Shown in pieces: positions 16,208 through 25,127 of a stretch of 64,000 bases of DNA. This stretch comes from Methylovulum psychrotolerans (lineage in GTDB: Bacteria > Pseudomonadota > Gammaproteobacteria > Methylococcales > Methylomonadaceae), in assembly GCF_002923755.1 (NCBI RefSeq), contig NZ_PGFZ01000001.1:326262-390261 (forward strand), given 5' to 3'. The first letter of the stretch is position 1, and every line of letters starts with the position of its first letter. Below the pieces are notes generated by a model. The model searched no databases and was not told the DNA's origin. It saw only the letters and a list, made by a program, of their open reading frames with translations. Both the position numbers and the translations under genes were made by a program.

Positions 16208-17728
16208 ATGAAGCCCTCCTTCTTAGTGTGCCTGAGTATGACGCTGAGCGCGTGTACGGCGGTAGGCCCCGATTATAAGCCCCCGACCGTTAGCACCCCC
16301 AAGCAATGGCAAGGTATGGCCGCGCCAACGGCAGCACAAGCCAAGCAAGCGGACGCATGGTGGCAAACTTTTCGCGACCCGCAACTCAATCAACTGATTA
16401 ATGAGGCCATTACCGCCAATTTAGACGTAAGGAAAGCCTTGATGCGTGTTAAAGATGTCCGCGCCCAGCGCGTGGCCATTTATGCCTCGGCGTTGCCGAG
16501 CATGACCGCCAGAAGCAATATCAGCCGCCGCTTAAACAATACCTCTAGCGGCTCGTCAGCGGCGGGCGGCAGTAGTGCGGGCGGCGGTTTTGGCATCGGC
16601 AACCAACTGATTGACATTTTCCAGACCGGCTTTGATGCCCAATGGGAACTGGATTTTTTTGGCGGTGTCAGGCGGGCGGCGGAAGCGGCGGATGCGACGG
16701 TAGACAGCGAAATCGAAAACAGCCGGGACATTTTAGTGACCTTGATTGCCGAAGTCGCCAGAAACTATCTAGAATTACGCGCCAACCAACAATTGTTGGG
16801 CATCACCCAAGCTAACGTAACAAGCCAAGCCGATACCTTGGCATTGACGCAAATCCGCCAGCAATCGGGGTTGGCAGACAGTTTGGCAGCCGTCCGCGCT
16901 GAGGCGCAACTGGCGACCACCCAAGCGCAACTGCCCAATTATGAAAGCCAAATCCAACAAAAGCTGCACGCGCTCAGCCTGTTATTGGGCAAGCAACCTG
17001 CCGCCCTGAATGGCAAGCTGCAACGCCCTGCCCCGCTGCCCAGCGTAGCGGCTACGGTCATCCCCGACTTACCTTCGGAACTGTTAAAACGCCGCCCCGA
17101 TATTCGCCGTGCCGAACGCTTATTGGCAGTGGCGACCGCCAATATCGGCGTTGCCAAGGCGGAGCTGTACCCTAAGCTGAACCTGACCGCGTTTCTGGGT
17201 TTGCAAAATATGAGCGTCAAGGATGTCACGCCTATCGGCAAGTCGTGGTCAACCGCCGCCTCCCTGACCCTGCCGATTTTTAACTGGGGCAATCTGCAAG
17301 CCAATGTCAGCAGCAAGCAAGCCTTATCCGAAGAAGCCAAGCTAAGCTATGAAACGGCGGTGCTAACGGCTTTTAAAGACGTTGAAGACGCGCTGATAGC
17401 CTACAGTAAAGAACAGCAACGTCACCAGGCCTTAGCGCGTGCCGTGGCGGCTAACCAGTTGGCGGTACAATTGGCGACCGAACGCTACCAAAAAGGCCTG
17501 ACGGCTTTTACGGAGGTGTTGGACAGCCAACAAGCGCTCTACCAAACCCAAAGCAGCCAAGCCGAAAGTAACCTGATGGTTGCCAGCAACTTGGTGGCAC
17601 TTTATAAAGCTTTAGGAGGGGGGTGGCAAACGCCGGTCAGCACCCCAATGTGCCAAGATTGCAAAAATAGCTGGGCGGAGAGTATTCATCAGGAGGTAAA
17701 GGCTTTATTATATAAAAACCAGCCTTAA
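16208..17728 (+). CDS. NodT-family outer-membrane efflux lipoprotein (506 aa)
   Basis: TolC-like channel of the RND/ABC efflux type. The signal peptide ends in a lipobox, LSAC (about residues 13-16), then the family start TAVGPDYKPP. Two copies of the outer-membrane-efflux domain follow, with DFFGGVRRAAEAADA in the first and LPIFNWGNLQANVSS in the second, and the motif RRPDIRRAERLLA between them. It completes the tripartite exporter encoded from 13240. The C-terminal tail is longer than usual and contains a CQDC pair. Confidence 0.92.
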   Translation: MKPSFLVCLSMTLSACTAVGPDYKPPTVSTPKQWQGMAAPTAAQAKQADAWWQTFRDPQLNQLINEAITANLDVRKALMRVKDVRAQRVAIYASALPSMTARSNISRRLNNTSSGSSAAGGSSAGGGFGIGNQLIDIFQTGFDAQWELDFFGGVRRAAEAADATVDSEIENSRDILVTLIAEVARNYLELRANQQLLGITQANVTSQADTLALTQIRQQSGLADSLAAVRAEAQLATTQAQLPNYESQIQQKLHALSLLLGKQPAALNGKLQRPAPLPSVAATVIPDLPSELLKRRPDIRRAERLLAVATANIGVAKAELYPKLNLTAFLGLQNMSVKDVTPIGKSWSTAASLTLPIFNWGNLQANVSSKQALSEEAKLSYETAVLTAFKDVEDALIAYSKEQQRHQALARAVAANQLAVQLATERYQKGLTAFTEVLDSQQALYQTQSSQAESNLMVASNLVALYKALGGGWQTPVSTPMCQDCKNSWAESIHQEVKALLYKNQP

Positions 17729-17746
17729 ACCGCCTTTAGTCAGCAT

Positions 17747-18457
17747 TTGTCCACACATCACGATACCCCCATACCGCCGCGATGGCCGATTAGCGTTATC
17801 TTACGCAATCTGCTGTTATTCTTCCTCTTATCGTCTATCGGTTTATGCACTCTGCTCCGTTGGTTGCCGCCCCCGACATCAGGGATGATGCTCTATCGGC
17901 ACGGCGAAGACTTGTTGGCGGCGGGCATATTCCAAGCCATTGATTACCGTTGGACGAGTCTGGACAATATCGCCAGTGCCGCACCGTTAGCCGCCATTGC
18001 CAGCGAAGACCAGAACTTTTTTCAACATAACGGCTTCGACCTTGCGTCTATTGAAGCCTCGCTTGAGGTTTATAATCATGGCGGCAAACTGCGCGGGGCC
18101 AGCACCATCTCCCAGCAAGTCGCTAAGAATCTGTTCCTGACCCCCTCGAAAAATGTCGTCCGCAAAGGCTTGGAAGTTTGGTTCACGTTATTGCTGGAAA
18201 TGCTCTGGGATAAGCAACGGATTTTGGAGGTGTATCTGAACATCGCCGAATTTGGCGACCATATTTTCGGCATTGAAGCGGCCAGCCAACATTATTTTGG
18301 CATTCCCGCCAAACAATTAAGCCGCCAACAAGCGGCCTTGTTGGCGGCAACCTTACCTAACCCGATTAAGTTTAGGGCGACCCAGCCATCGGCGTATTTG
18401 CTCAAACGCCAGCAATGGATACTGCGGCAAATGCAGAACTTAGGGGAATTGCCATGA
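17747..18457 (+). CDS. mtgA: Monofunctional peptidoglycan glycosyltransferase
   Basis: MtgA polymerises lipid II into glycan strands without a transpeptidase domain. The 236-residue protein has one N-terminal membrane span (LRNLLLFFLLSSIGLCTLL) and the GT51 motifs: ASEDQNFFQHNGFD (catalytic Glu), GASTISQQVAKNLFL, KQRILEVYLNIAEFG, and AALLAATLPNP. The only start with the full anchor is TTG at 17747, since no suitable ATG or GTG lies nearby, so the exact start is uncertain. It follows the NodT gene by 18 bp and may be co-transcribed, although no functional link is known. Confidence 0.92.
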   Translation: MSTHHDTPIPPRWPISVILRNLLLFFLLSSIGLCTLLRWLPPPTSGMMLYRHGEDLLAAGIFQAIDYRWTSLDNIASAAPLAAIASEDQNFFQHNGFDLASIEASLEVYNHGGKLRGASTISQQVAKNLFLTPSKNVVRKGLEVWFTLLLEMLWDKQRILEVYLNIAEFGDHIFGIEAASQHYFGIPAKQLSRQQAALLAATLPNPIKFRATQPSAYLLKRQQWILRQMQNLGELP

Positions 18458-18491
18458 TTGGAAAGCTTTCAGGGCGAGCCCCAGTTTCTTG

Positions 18492-19106
18492 TTACTTAGG
18501 CACGGTATCGGGTGAGCTGTCCACCAAACGCGCACTGTACACAATCGGGCTAAGGACTTCGGTGCTGGCACGCACCAACTCCAATTGCACAAAGTAAGCG
18601 TTGTTATGGAAGTCGAAGCTAGCATCAAAGGTCACATAACCTTCAGTACGCCCTACAGTGCTATTCGTGTTGCTATTAAAGATTGCCAAAGTGCTGGTCG
18701 CGCCAGTGGCGCGTTTAACCTGAATGAGTCTGGCAACGACTGAAGCAGCGGTTTTTTGCAAATCCGGATCCATATAACCGATAATCAAGGTGTTCCATTT
18801 GGGGTTGACATTCGCGTCTAAAGGATTATCGACATTACAACGGCCTACCAGCGGAAAAACCCCGCCTTTACGGTTAGGGGTACTCACCGCACTGCCAAGA
18901 TAATAAAAGTCGGCATAATTAAACGCATACTGCTTTAAACCGCTTTCATCCACCGCACAGGTTGACGCGAGTGTTGTCCAAGGTGAGGGGTCATTCCACT
19001 CAATGCGGCCGGCAACATCGGCGGCGGCTTGGCCGCCATAAGTGAAACTGGCTAAAGTTAAAGCCAGAGCGGCAAGTTTGCCGACTTTATTGACTGCTGT
19101 TTTCAT
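18492..19106 (-). CDS. Secreted hypothetical protein (204 aa)
   Basis: Clear signal peptide (MKTAVNKVGKLAALALTLAS, cleavage probably after GGQAAA near residue 29). The mature part of about 175 residues is aromatic- and Asn/Thr-rich and contains two cysteines (STCAVDE and GRCNVDN) that may form a disulphide. No known domain is recognised. It faces mtgA convergently and is followed by more exported proteins. Probably periplasmic or outer-surface; function unknown. Confidence 0.75.
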   Translation of the reverse strand: MKTAVNKVGKLAALALTLASFTYGGQAAADVAGRIEWNDPSPWTTLASTCAVDESGLKQYAFNYADFYYLGSAVSTPNRKGGVFPLVGRCNVDNPLDANVNPKWNTLIIGYMDPDLQKTAASVVARLIQVKRATGATSTLAIFNSNTNSTVGRTEGYVTFDASFDFHNNAYFVQLELVRASTEVLSPIVYSARLVDSSPDTVPK

Positions 19107-19318
19107 GATCGTCTACTCCAAGTGCTATTATTAGATGCCCTATAAGGGCTTGCTTCAAATAAGGCCAAGGCGTTACGCAAGATCCTGGGCGGTTTTTGAA
19201 GTCAGGTATAGCTTAGGACGATTTTACAAACAAGTGTTATGCGTTATAACCACTATCATTGTGCCGTATTTACCCGACATATGGGTATGATTTTTAGCTA
19301 AGCCTTGATATGGCTGGC

Positions 19319-20167
19319 TCAGCCTTTAGGTTGACCGGATGGCTTGATTTGCCTGTAAAAAGGCTGGAGCATTTGTTTTAACAGACTTGGGGTCATCGGC
19401 GTATCAATGCCATAGCGTTTAGGCCAAGCGTCCTTAGGCAAATAATAAGTGCCGAACAACTTGTCCATCCACGGCAACATCGCCGCATAGTTTTTATTAA
19501 TGACGTGTAGATTGTCTTTCGTGTGATGCCAATGATGAAAAGCTGGCGTAGAGATAAACCATTCCAAGCAGCCAAACCGCCAACGCAGATTGGCATGGAT
19601 AAAAAACCCCCAAACCGTACCGACTAACGTAACCAGCAAAGGCAATAAATCCACCTGATCGGCAGCCGGTGGTTGCGCCAACCCCAACAAAAACATCGGC
19701 ACAAAACCGCATAAGCGCGGCAACGCCAAATCTATCGGGTGGGCGCGGGTATTGACCAGCCAATCTATCTGTTCGGCACTGTGGTGGATGGCATGGAAAC
19801 GCCATAAGAAGGGGATTTCGTGCATCCAACGGTGCCCCCAATAAGTACCGAATTCCCCCACGACCATAGCGGCGGCAAAACGCGCCCATAGCGGTAATTC
19901 AGAGACATAGCGGTGCAATTCTACGGGCATCAGATCACGCAGCCACAGCGTGATAAAAGCCATCGGCAGGACTAAGAAAAACTTTGGCAACAAACCGCTT
20001 AAAAAAAAGTAACTTAAATCGGTCAACCAAGCTTTGCGGAAAAATGCTTGCCGATGTAAGGGCCAAAGCACCTCTAAAGGTGCAAAGATAACCATAATAA
20101 TCAGTAGCCAAAGCGATAGCCTGAAAACATCAATGACAAAAGATGGCGCGTTTTGAAGAAAGTCCAT
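19319..20167 (-). CDS. Sterol desaturase / fatty acid hydroxylase family membrane protein (282 aa)
   Basis: Integral membrane di-iron hydroxylase family. The histidine clusters are visible in order: HRWMHEIPFLWRFHAIHHS (HxxxH and HxxHH types) and FHHWHHT near the C-terminal third. Several spans surround them (LSLWLLIIMVIFAPLEVLW, YFFLSGLLPKFFLVLPMAF). Family members hydroxylate or desaturate sterols, carotenoids or fatty acids; the substrate here is not determined. Methanotrophs of this group often make sterols or modified hopanoids, which makes a lipid substrate plausible. Confidence 0.85.
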   Translation of the reverse strand: MDFLQNAPSFVIDVFRLSLWLLIIMVIFAPLEVLWPLHRQAFFRKAWLTDLSYFFLSGLLPKFFLVLPMAFITLWLRDLMPVELHRYVSELPLWARFAAAMVVGEFGTYWGHRWMHEIPFLWRFHAIHHSAEQIDWLVNTRAHPIDLALPRLCGFVPMFLLGLAQPPAADQVDLLPLLVTLVGTVWGFFIHANLRWRFGCLEWFISTPAFHHWHHTKDNLHVINKNYAAMLPWMDKLFGTYYLPKDAWPKRYGIDTPMTPSLLKQMLQPFYRQIKPSGQPKG

Positions 20168-20190
20168 AATGAAACGGGAAGGCTATAAAC

Positions 20191-20226
20191 AAAAAAAGCG
20201 GCGGCTGTTTTTAAACAGCCGCCGCT
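20191..20226 (-). terminator. Strong intrinsic terminator for the PEP-CTERM gene
   Basis: A perfect 14-bp stem, AGCGGCGGCTGTTT at 20197-20210 with AAACAGCCGCCGCT at 20213-20226, is followed on the minus strand by seven T (the A-run 20191-20197). It sits 28 bp after the end of the PEP-CTERM gene and before the hydroxylase gene. On the plus strand a TTTTTTT run follows shortly after, so it could act in both directions. Confidence 0.9.
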
Positions 20227-20253
20227 TCCATTTTTTTCTGCAATAATGGCTAT

Positions 20254-21105
20254 TTAAGCCCGTTTAAGGCGGCGTTGCCGCATCAATCCAGCGGCTCCCA
20301 TACCTAAAAAGACTAAAGCCAAACTACCCGGTTCGGGCAATTGTTCCGTAAGGGAAATGCCGTCAAGCAACGAAAAAGGCGGCTGCCCTAAAGGCCCACC
20401 CAACGCTAAAAAGCCCAACAGTTGGTTTTGCGCAGTAGCCCTAAACGTCATAGATTGATAAGACCAGCCAGTAAAGCCTTTGCTGGTATTGCTCATCACT
20501 TGTGACAAACGGGTGTCGCCGCCGCTGACAACCTGCGTTGAACCGCTATAGGTTTGCCCGTTAGGCAAAGTAATGCTATTGACAGTCGTTAACGAACCGC
20601 CAAAAGACACCTGCCACTGGTTGGTCGTGTTACCCGTAAAACCGGTTTGCTGTCCCGCCGCCTGATAAAAACGTAGCTGATACAAATGCCCGACACTCAG
20701 CCCAGTTAAGGTTTGGTAAAGTGTGGTCAATTGATAGGCGCCGTCACTGACGATAAATTTACCGCCATCCGGGCTAGACGTAGGGATGGTATTCAGCCCG
20801 CCATTGCCTTTATCCCATAACCTAATGCCATTGCTGCCATTAATGCTGGTACCCGCCGTACCGGGAAAAGCCAAAAACGTATAACCGTTACCAGACCCGG
20901 CCCCAACAGTCCAACCGGATAAGGCATGGGTACCGCTTTGGAGTAAGGTTGATCCGGTCGCCGTAGTGGTTTCAAAAGAACCATTGTTGACAAACTCGAC
21001 TTGCCCTGCAAAAGCTGCCGTAGAAACGGATAAAGACAACGCCGCGCATCCTATGGCAAGGAAGCCGCGTAACGCGTGAAGATTTGTGCTAAATGAACAG
21101 GCCAT
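20254..21105 (-). CDS. PEP-CTERM sorting-domain exported protein (283 aa)
   Basis: A signal peptide (GFLAIGCAALSLSVSTAAFA) leads into a mature domain starting QVEFVNNGSFETTTATG. That start is typical of choice-of-anchor or DUF642-like extracellular beta-sandwich proteins. The C-terminus is a textbook PEP-CTERM tail: LPEPGSLALVFLGMGAAGL followed by MRQRRLKRA. Such proteins are sorted by exosortase and end up in the exopolysaccharide layer. It is monocistronic, with a strong terminator downstream. No exosortase gene is present in the window. Confidence 0.9.
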   Translation of the reverse strand: MACSFSTNLHALRGFLAIGCAALSLSVSTAAFAGQVEFVNNGSFETTTATGSTLLQSGTHALSGWTVGAGSGNGYTFLAFPGTAGTSINGSNGIRLWDKGNGGLNTIPTSSPDGGKFIVSDGAYQLTTLYQTLTGLSVGHLYQLRFYQAAGQQTGFTGNTTNQWQVSFGGSLTTVNSITLPNGQTYSGSTQVVSGGDTRLSQVMSNTSKGFTGWSYQSMTFRATAQNQLLGFLALGGPLGQPPFSLLDGISLTEQLPEPGSLALVFLGMGAAGLMRQRRLKRA

Positions 21106-21505
21106 TGGTCACTCCAATTAAGTGTGTCACTAAAGATAACTTTCAAATATAAAGCGATCTCGCGGAACAACACCTTAATTCCTACGAGGGCACGGAGGGT
21201 ACATAAAAAATAACCATTGGTTATGGGCACTATTTTAAATAATTTACAGCATTTTATATACCATTTTTTTTATAAAAACCGTATTTCTGATAAAAACCCA
21301 TACGCTATATGCAATAAATGGGCTTTTTATTCGCCCTGAAAGACACTGGCCAGTAAAAAAAGTGACAAAATGCGGCACTTGTTGACAAAAATACCGACTA
21401 TATCCCGTTTTGTTTTCCAGTCTTCATGCCATTAAATGGTAGAATCGCCTTACAGACGCGCTTCTGGCCTTCCATCCCGCTGACCCTCTTTTTAGGAATT
21501 TAACT
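21106..21505. other. Divergent intergenic region (400 bp)
   Basis: AT-rich spacer between the leftward PEP-CTERM gene and the rightward nitroreductase gene. It must hold both promoters. Visible elements are a TTGACA at 21381-21386 and a TAGAAT near 21440, but they are not at 17-bp spacing from one another, so no promoter is firmly called. No small ORF or RNA gene is evident. Confidence 0.4.
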
Positions 21506-22108
21506 ATGCAACTGAAACCTGCCGTAACATCCGTAGATATTCATGACCTTATCGCAAATCGTTGGAGTCCGCGGGCGATGGATCCTAGCAAACCCGTTAG
21601 CCATGCTGATTTACTGGCTTTGCTAGAAGCCGCCCGCTGGGCCGCTTCATGCTTCAACGATCAGCCATGGCGGTTTGTCGTTTGCGACAAAAGTACCGAC
21701 CCGACTGGCTGGGAAGCGGCGTTGGCGACTCTCGTCGAAAAAAACCGCCTTTGGGCGAAAAATGCCCCTGTGCTGATACTGTCAGTGGCCATGGCAAATT
21801 TTAACCATAACGGCCAAGCCAACCGCTGGGCCATGTACGATACTGGCGCGGCCAGCGCTACCTTAAGCTTGCAGGCTACCGCCTTAGGCTTGGTGGCACA
21901 TCAGATGGGCGGGTTTGATGCCGATAAAGCGCGTCATACTTTCGCTTTGCCAGAGGACTGTACGCCAATGGCCATGATGGCAGTAGGCTATCAAGCTGAG
22001 GCGGCAAGCTTGGATGACATGTTCCAAGCCGCCGAAGTGGCGGAGCGCTCACGCGCCGAGGTCGGACAACAGTTTTATGCGGGGACGTGGGGCAAAGGTT
22101 TTGCCTAA
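21506..22108 (+). CDS. Nitroreductase family protein (200 aa)
   Basis: FMN-dependent nitroreductase fold. RWSPRAMDPSKPVSH and ARWAASCFNDQPWRF give the FMN phosphate-binding N-terminal signature. YDTGAASATLSLQATALGLVAHQMGG is the central helix, and MAVGYQAEA the C-terminal motif. ATG at 21506. Members reduce quinones, flavins or nitro compounds; the physiological substrate is unknown. Its position opposite a BluB-type domain (another member of the same superfamily) is probably coincidental. Confidence 0.88.
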   Translation: MQLKPAVTSVDIHDLIANRWSPRAMDPSKPVSHADLLALLEAARWAASCFNDQPWRFVVCDKSTDPTGWEAALATLVEKNRLWAKNAPVLILSVAMANFNHNGQANRWAMYDTGAASATLSLQATALGLVAHQMGGFDADKARHTFALPEDCTPMAMMAVGYQAEAASLDDMFQAAEVAERSRAEVGQQFYAGTWGKGFA

Positions 22109-22181
22109 GGGATTTGGTTTGGCATATAGAGTCCAGCGTTAAGCAAACGACAGGCTAAAATTGGTACACACGGTTAGGTAA

Positions 22182-22210
22182 GCGTACAGTGGCTGAAGAC
22201 CATTGTACGC
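22182..22210. terminator. Hairpin between convergent genes
   Basis: GCGTACAGTGG at 22182-22192 pairs with CCATTGTACGC at 22200-22210 (11 pairs, one G-T) around a 7-base loop. It lies between the end of the nitroreductase gene and the end of the bluB-cobT fusion. No T-run follows, so it is a weak terminator candidate only. Confidence 0.35.
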
Positions 22211-22246
22211 CGGGCGGTGTGGCCTCTCCAGCAAAGTGCAATGGCC

Positions 22247-23938
22247 TTACTGATTAACCCCCGCCTCAGCAAAGGTCGCCATCGTATTTAAAAATAGCAC
22301 GGCGGATTGCAGTATAGGGTAAGCGATAGCGACCCCGGAGCCTTCGCCCAAACGCATATCCAAATTTAACAGCGCGGTGGCATTAAAATGCGTTAACAAA
22401 GCCTGATGGCCTCGCTCGTTGGAGACATGGCTGAACACGCAGTACGCCAATACCGCCGGATAACACTGTGCCGCCACCAACAACGCCGCACTGGCGATAA
22501 AGCCGTCCACCATAATCACCATGCCCAATTCGGCGGCTTGCAAGTACGCCCCAACCATCATGGCGATTTCAAAGCCGCCGAACGCCGCCAGAACCTCTAA
22601 AGGCGAGTCTGCCGACACGCTCTGATGCCGCGCCAGCACCTGCTCCAACACCGACATTTTATGGCGTAATTGCCCGTCATCCAGACCCGTGCCGCGCCCG
22701 ACACAATCCGCCAAAGGCAAGCCCGTCAAGCGGTGCATCAGCAAACTGGCCGAAGCCGTATTGCCGATGCCCATCTCACCCAGCCCCAGGCAATTACAGC
22801 CCTGGGCATAGCTGGCTTTGACCAATTCCGCGCCTTTTTGCAGTGCCGCGTAACACTCTGCCGTACTCATCGCCGCTTCGGTAAGGCAGTTGCGTGTACC
22901 CCTAGCGATTTTGGCGGCAATTAAGCCCGGATATGCCGACAAATCGGCATCCACCCCCGCATCGACAATCCACAGCCCCAAACCGTGTTGCTTGGCAAAG
23001 ACATTAATCGCCGCCCCGCCGTTAAGGAAATTGGCGACCATTTGCGCGGTAACGCTGGCCGGATACGCGCTCACCCCAGCCGCCGCCAACCCGTGGTCGC
23101 CCGCAAAAACGATAATCTGCGGCTTATTTAGCGTCGGCGTTAAGGTGTTTTGGATCAGGCCGATGCGTAAGGCCAACGCCTCCAATTGCCCTAAGGCTCC
23201 TAGAGGCTTGGTTTTTTGATCGATTTTTTGCTGTAAGGCGGATGCCAAAGCCGAAGACGGCGGCACGATAGTAAAGTTTAACGGCACGGGGGGGGTATTC
23301 CAATAGTTCTCAAAGATCAGTTCGTCAAGATTCTGACGCTCGGCCCAGCCTGCTTGCTGCAACAGCGGCTGCTCATAAAACGTGGCGACATGGCCCAGAC
23401 ATAACACCGCGACCGGATGGCTGTCCTCAGGCATGTCCAGCAGCCCCTTCAGTGCTTCAGGCGCAAACAGCGACACCCAACCCATGCCCAGACCTTCGGC
23501 ACGCGCTGCCAGCCAAATATTTTGGATAGCGCAGGACACCGAAGCCAAATCCATTTCCGGCAAAGTCCGCCGCCCAAAAACATGCTGTTCGCGCTGTCCG
23601 CATAAGGCCGCGACCAACACCTCCGCACACTCCAAAATGCCCTCCACTTTCAGCTTCATAAAGCTGTCTTCACGCTCCTGCAAAGCTTTGGCCGTCAACA
23701 GGCGTTCCTGCTCAACCAATTGGTGCAATTGCGCCCTCAGCGCCGGGCAACGGACACGGACAAACCGCCACGGCTGCATAAAGCCCACACTGGGCGCATG
23801 GTGGGCGGCCGCCAGCAAACGCTTGAACTGTTCGGGAGCAATCGGGTCGGGCAAAAAATGCCGCATATCACGCCGCTCATAAATCACCCGATAGACGGCG
23901 GCAATGTCGGCATCGGAATAGCGGTTATCAGCGGGCAA
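22247..23938 (-). CDS. BluB-CobT fusion: DMB synthase + nicotinate-nucleotide-DMB phosphoribosyltransferase (563 aa)
   Basis: Residues 1-215 form a BluB-type flavin destructase (RRDMRHFLPDPIAPEQF, HHAPSVGFMQPWRFV, GLGMGWVSLFAPEALKGLL) that makes 5,6-dimethylbenzimidazole from FMNH2. Residues 225-563 are CobT (IDQKTKPLGALGQLEALA, VFAGDHGLAAAGVSAYP, LGEMGIGNTASASLL), which activates that base for the cobalamin lower ligand. One chain thus covers two successive steps. There is no stop or frameshift between the domains, and the linker is only about 10-15 residues. Other cobalamin genes are not adjacent. The product is needed for B12-dependent enzymes such as EutBC in this window. Confidence 0.93.
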   Translation of the reverse strand: MPADNRYSDADIAAVYRVIYERRDMRHFLPDPIAPEQFKRLLAAAHHAPSVGFMQPWRFVRVRCPALRAQLHQLVEQERLLTAKALQEREDSFMKLKVEGILECAEVLVAALCGQREQHVFGRRTLPEMDLASVSCAIQNIWLAARAEGLGMGWVSLFAPEALKGLLDMPEDSHPVAVLCLGHVATFYEQPLLQQAGWAERQNLDELIFENYWNTPPVPLNFTIVPPSSALASALQQKIDQKTKPLGALGQLEALALRIGLIQNTLTPTLNKPQIIVFAGDHGLAAAGVSAYPASVTAQMVANFLNGGAAINVFAKQHGLGLWIVDAGVDADLSAYPGLIAAKIARGTRNCLTEAAMSTAECYAALQKGAELVKASYAQGCNCLGLGEMGIGNTASASLLMHRLTGLPLADCVGRGTGLDDGQLRHKMSVLEQVLARHQSVSADSPLEVLAAFGGFEIAMMVGAYLQAAELGMVIMVDGFIASAALLVAAQCYPAVLAYCVFSHVSNERGHQALLTHFNATALLNLDMRLGEGSGVAIAYPILQSAVLFLNTMATFAEAGVNQ

Positions 23939-23970
23939 ATGGTTTACCGTTGGGTTGTTCCTGCATGGCC

Positions 23971-24828
23971 TTAATCATCATCAGCCTTTTTTTGGGGAGC
24001 TTTCGGCAAATCTAACAAAGGGATATTATAAGACTCGATAATCTTACGGATATCCGCCGCTTTCGCCTGGATAAGCTTATCTAGCATAGCCTTACGGTCT
24101 TTATCGCCGTTACGCACCCCCATCGCCATAGAAAACTCAAATTGGATGCCTTGCGACGAAACCATCGGGATAATGTTGTAACTGTTTTTAGGGCTTTGCG
24201 AAATGATATAGCCCGCCAACGGCCCCCAGACAATCACCATATCAATTTTCTTGGCTTTTAAATCCTTATCCAACTGCATGGCGATATTATTGTCCTCATC
24301 GCCCGACATCGACTGATACGGGATACCTTGGTCGAGCAAGCCGTTCTTTTGCATCCAAGTCGTGCCGGGGCTGCGGTCAAACATGGCAATCTGCAACTTT
24401 TCTTGTCGCTGCAACGGCATCAGCACCAATTGCTTGGTATCGGTAATGTCATCCCAGCCCCGTCCTTTAGCGATTAACAGCACATAAGTCGAACGGTAAT
24501 AAGGCTGGGTGGTGAGGGTCATGTCCGAACCGTCCGGCACATTCATCACCACATCGCATTTAAACACCTTACTGTCGACTTCCTTATCGTTAACAGGCGC
24601 GGTCAAGGTATTGCGGATAAAACCGATACGTTGCGGAAACCAAGTGTACTCTAAAGGCTGGCCCAACTCCTTGGCGAACAGCTCGGCGATTTTGTTTTCA
24701 AACCCGTCTTGCTGCTTGCTGGAATACGGCGGGTTGAGCGGGTCGGCGCAGACCTTAAAAGGCTCGGCGGCAGCGGAAAACGTGACGGCGGCCAGACACA
24801 GTCCGGCCAAGAGTTTGGTCATATCCAT
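23971..24828 (-). CDS. XoxJ/MxaJ-like periplasmic binding protein (285 aa)
   Basis: Solute-binding fold of the quinoprotein-dehydrogenase-associated type. A signal peptide (LLAGLCLAAVTFSAAA) precedes FKVCADPLNPPYS, then YTWFPQRIGFIRNTL, CDVVMNVPDGSDMTLTTQPYY and WGPLAGYII. These are hallmarks of XoxJ/MxaJ, which assist periplasmic PQQ methanol dehydrogenases. No xoxF, xoxG or mxaF gene is next to it here, so it is an orphan copy. It is 32 bp upstream of bluB-cobT on the same strand and may be co-transcribed with it. Confidence 0.85.
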   Translation of the reverse strand: MDMTKLLAGLCLAAVTFSAAAEPFKVCADPLNPPYSSKQQDGFENKIAELFAKELGQPLEYTWFPQRIGFIRNTLTAPVNDKEVDSKVFKCDVVMNVPDGSDMTLTTQPYYRSTYVLLIAKGRGWDDITDTKQLVLMPLQRQEKLQIAMFDRSPGTTWMQKNGLLDQGIPYQSMSGDEDNNIAMQLDKDLKAKKIDMVIVWGPLAGYIISQSPKNSYNIIPMVSSQGIQFEFSMAMGVRNGDKDRKAMLDKLIQAKAADIRKIIESYNIPLLDLPKAPQKKADDD

Positions 24829-24845
24829 TCGTTAAGTCTCAGATG

Positions 24846-25127
24846 TCAGTTAGCAATTTCTTCAATAAAGGTGTTTTCGATAGGCACTTGCACATAATGC
24901 TTATGCTCATCCCAAAAATAATAATAGCCCTTCTCGCTGGTCGTGACCTTACCGTTTTTAATGACCCAACTTTTTTCCGTAGGGCCATTGGCATAAGTGA
25001 CGCGATAATTGCCGTCCAGCAACTCCACCACCTTTCTGGATAACTGGTTCTGCTGGTCTTGGGTACAGCCTACCAGCACTAGGGCAAATAACAAGCAACG
25101 GCATATAATAGGGGCTATGGTCATCAT
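24846..25127 (-). CDS. Small lipoprotein (93 aa)
   Basis: A signal sequence ending in a lipobox (ALVLVGC, Cys near residue 21) is followed by a short polar domain containing YRVTYANGPTEKSWVIKNGKV and YYYFWDEHKHYVQVP. Probably anchored in the inner or outer membrane. No family is recognised. It ends 17 bp before the XoxJ-like gene and the two may form an operon, which would suggest a periplasmic accessory role; this is inference. Confidence 0.7.
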   Translation of the reverse strand: MMTIAPIICRCLLFALVLVGCTQDQQNQLSRKVVELLDGNYRVTYANGPTEKSWVIKNGKVTTSEKGYYYFWDEHKHYVQVPIENTFIEEIAN

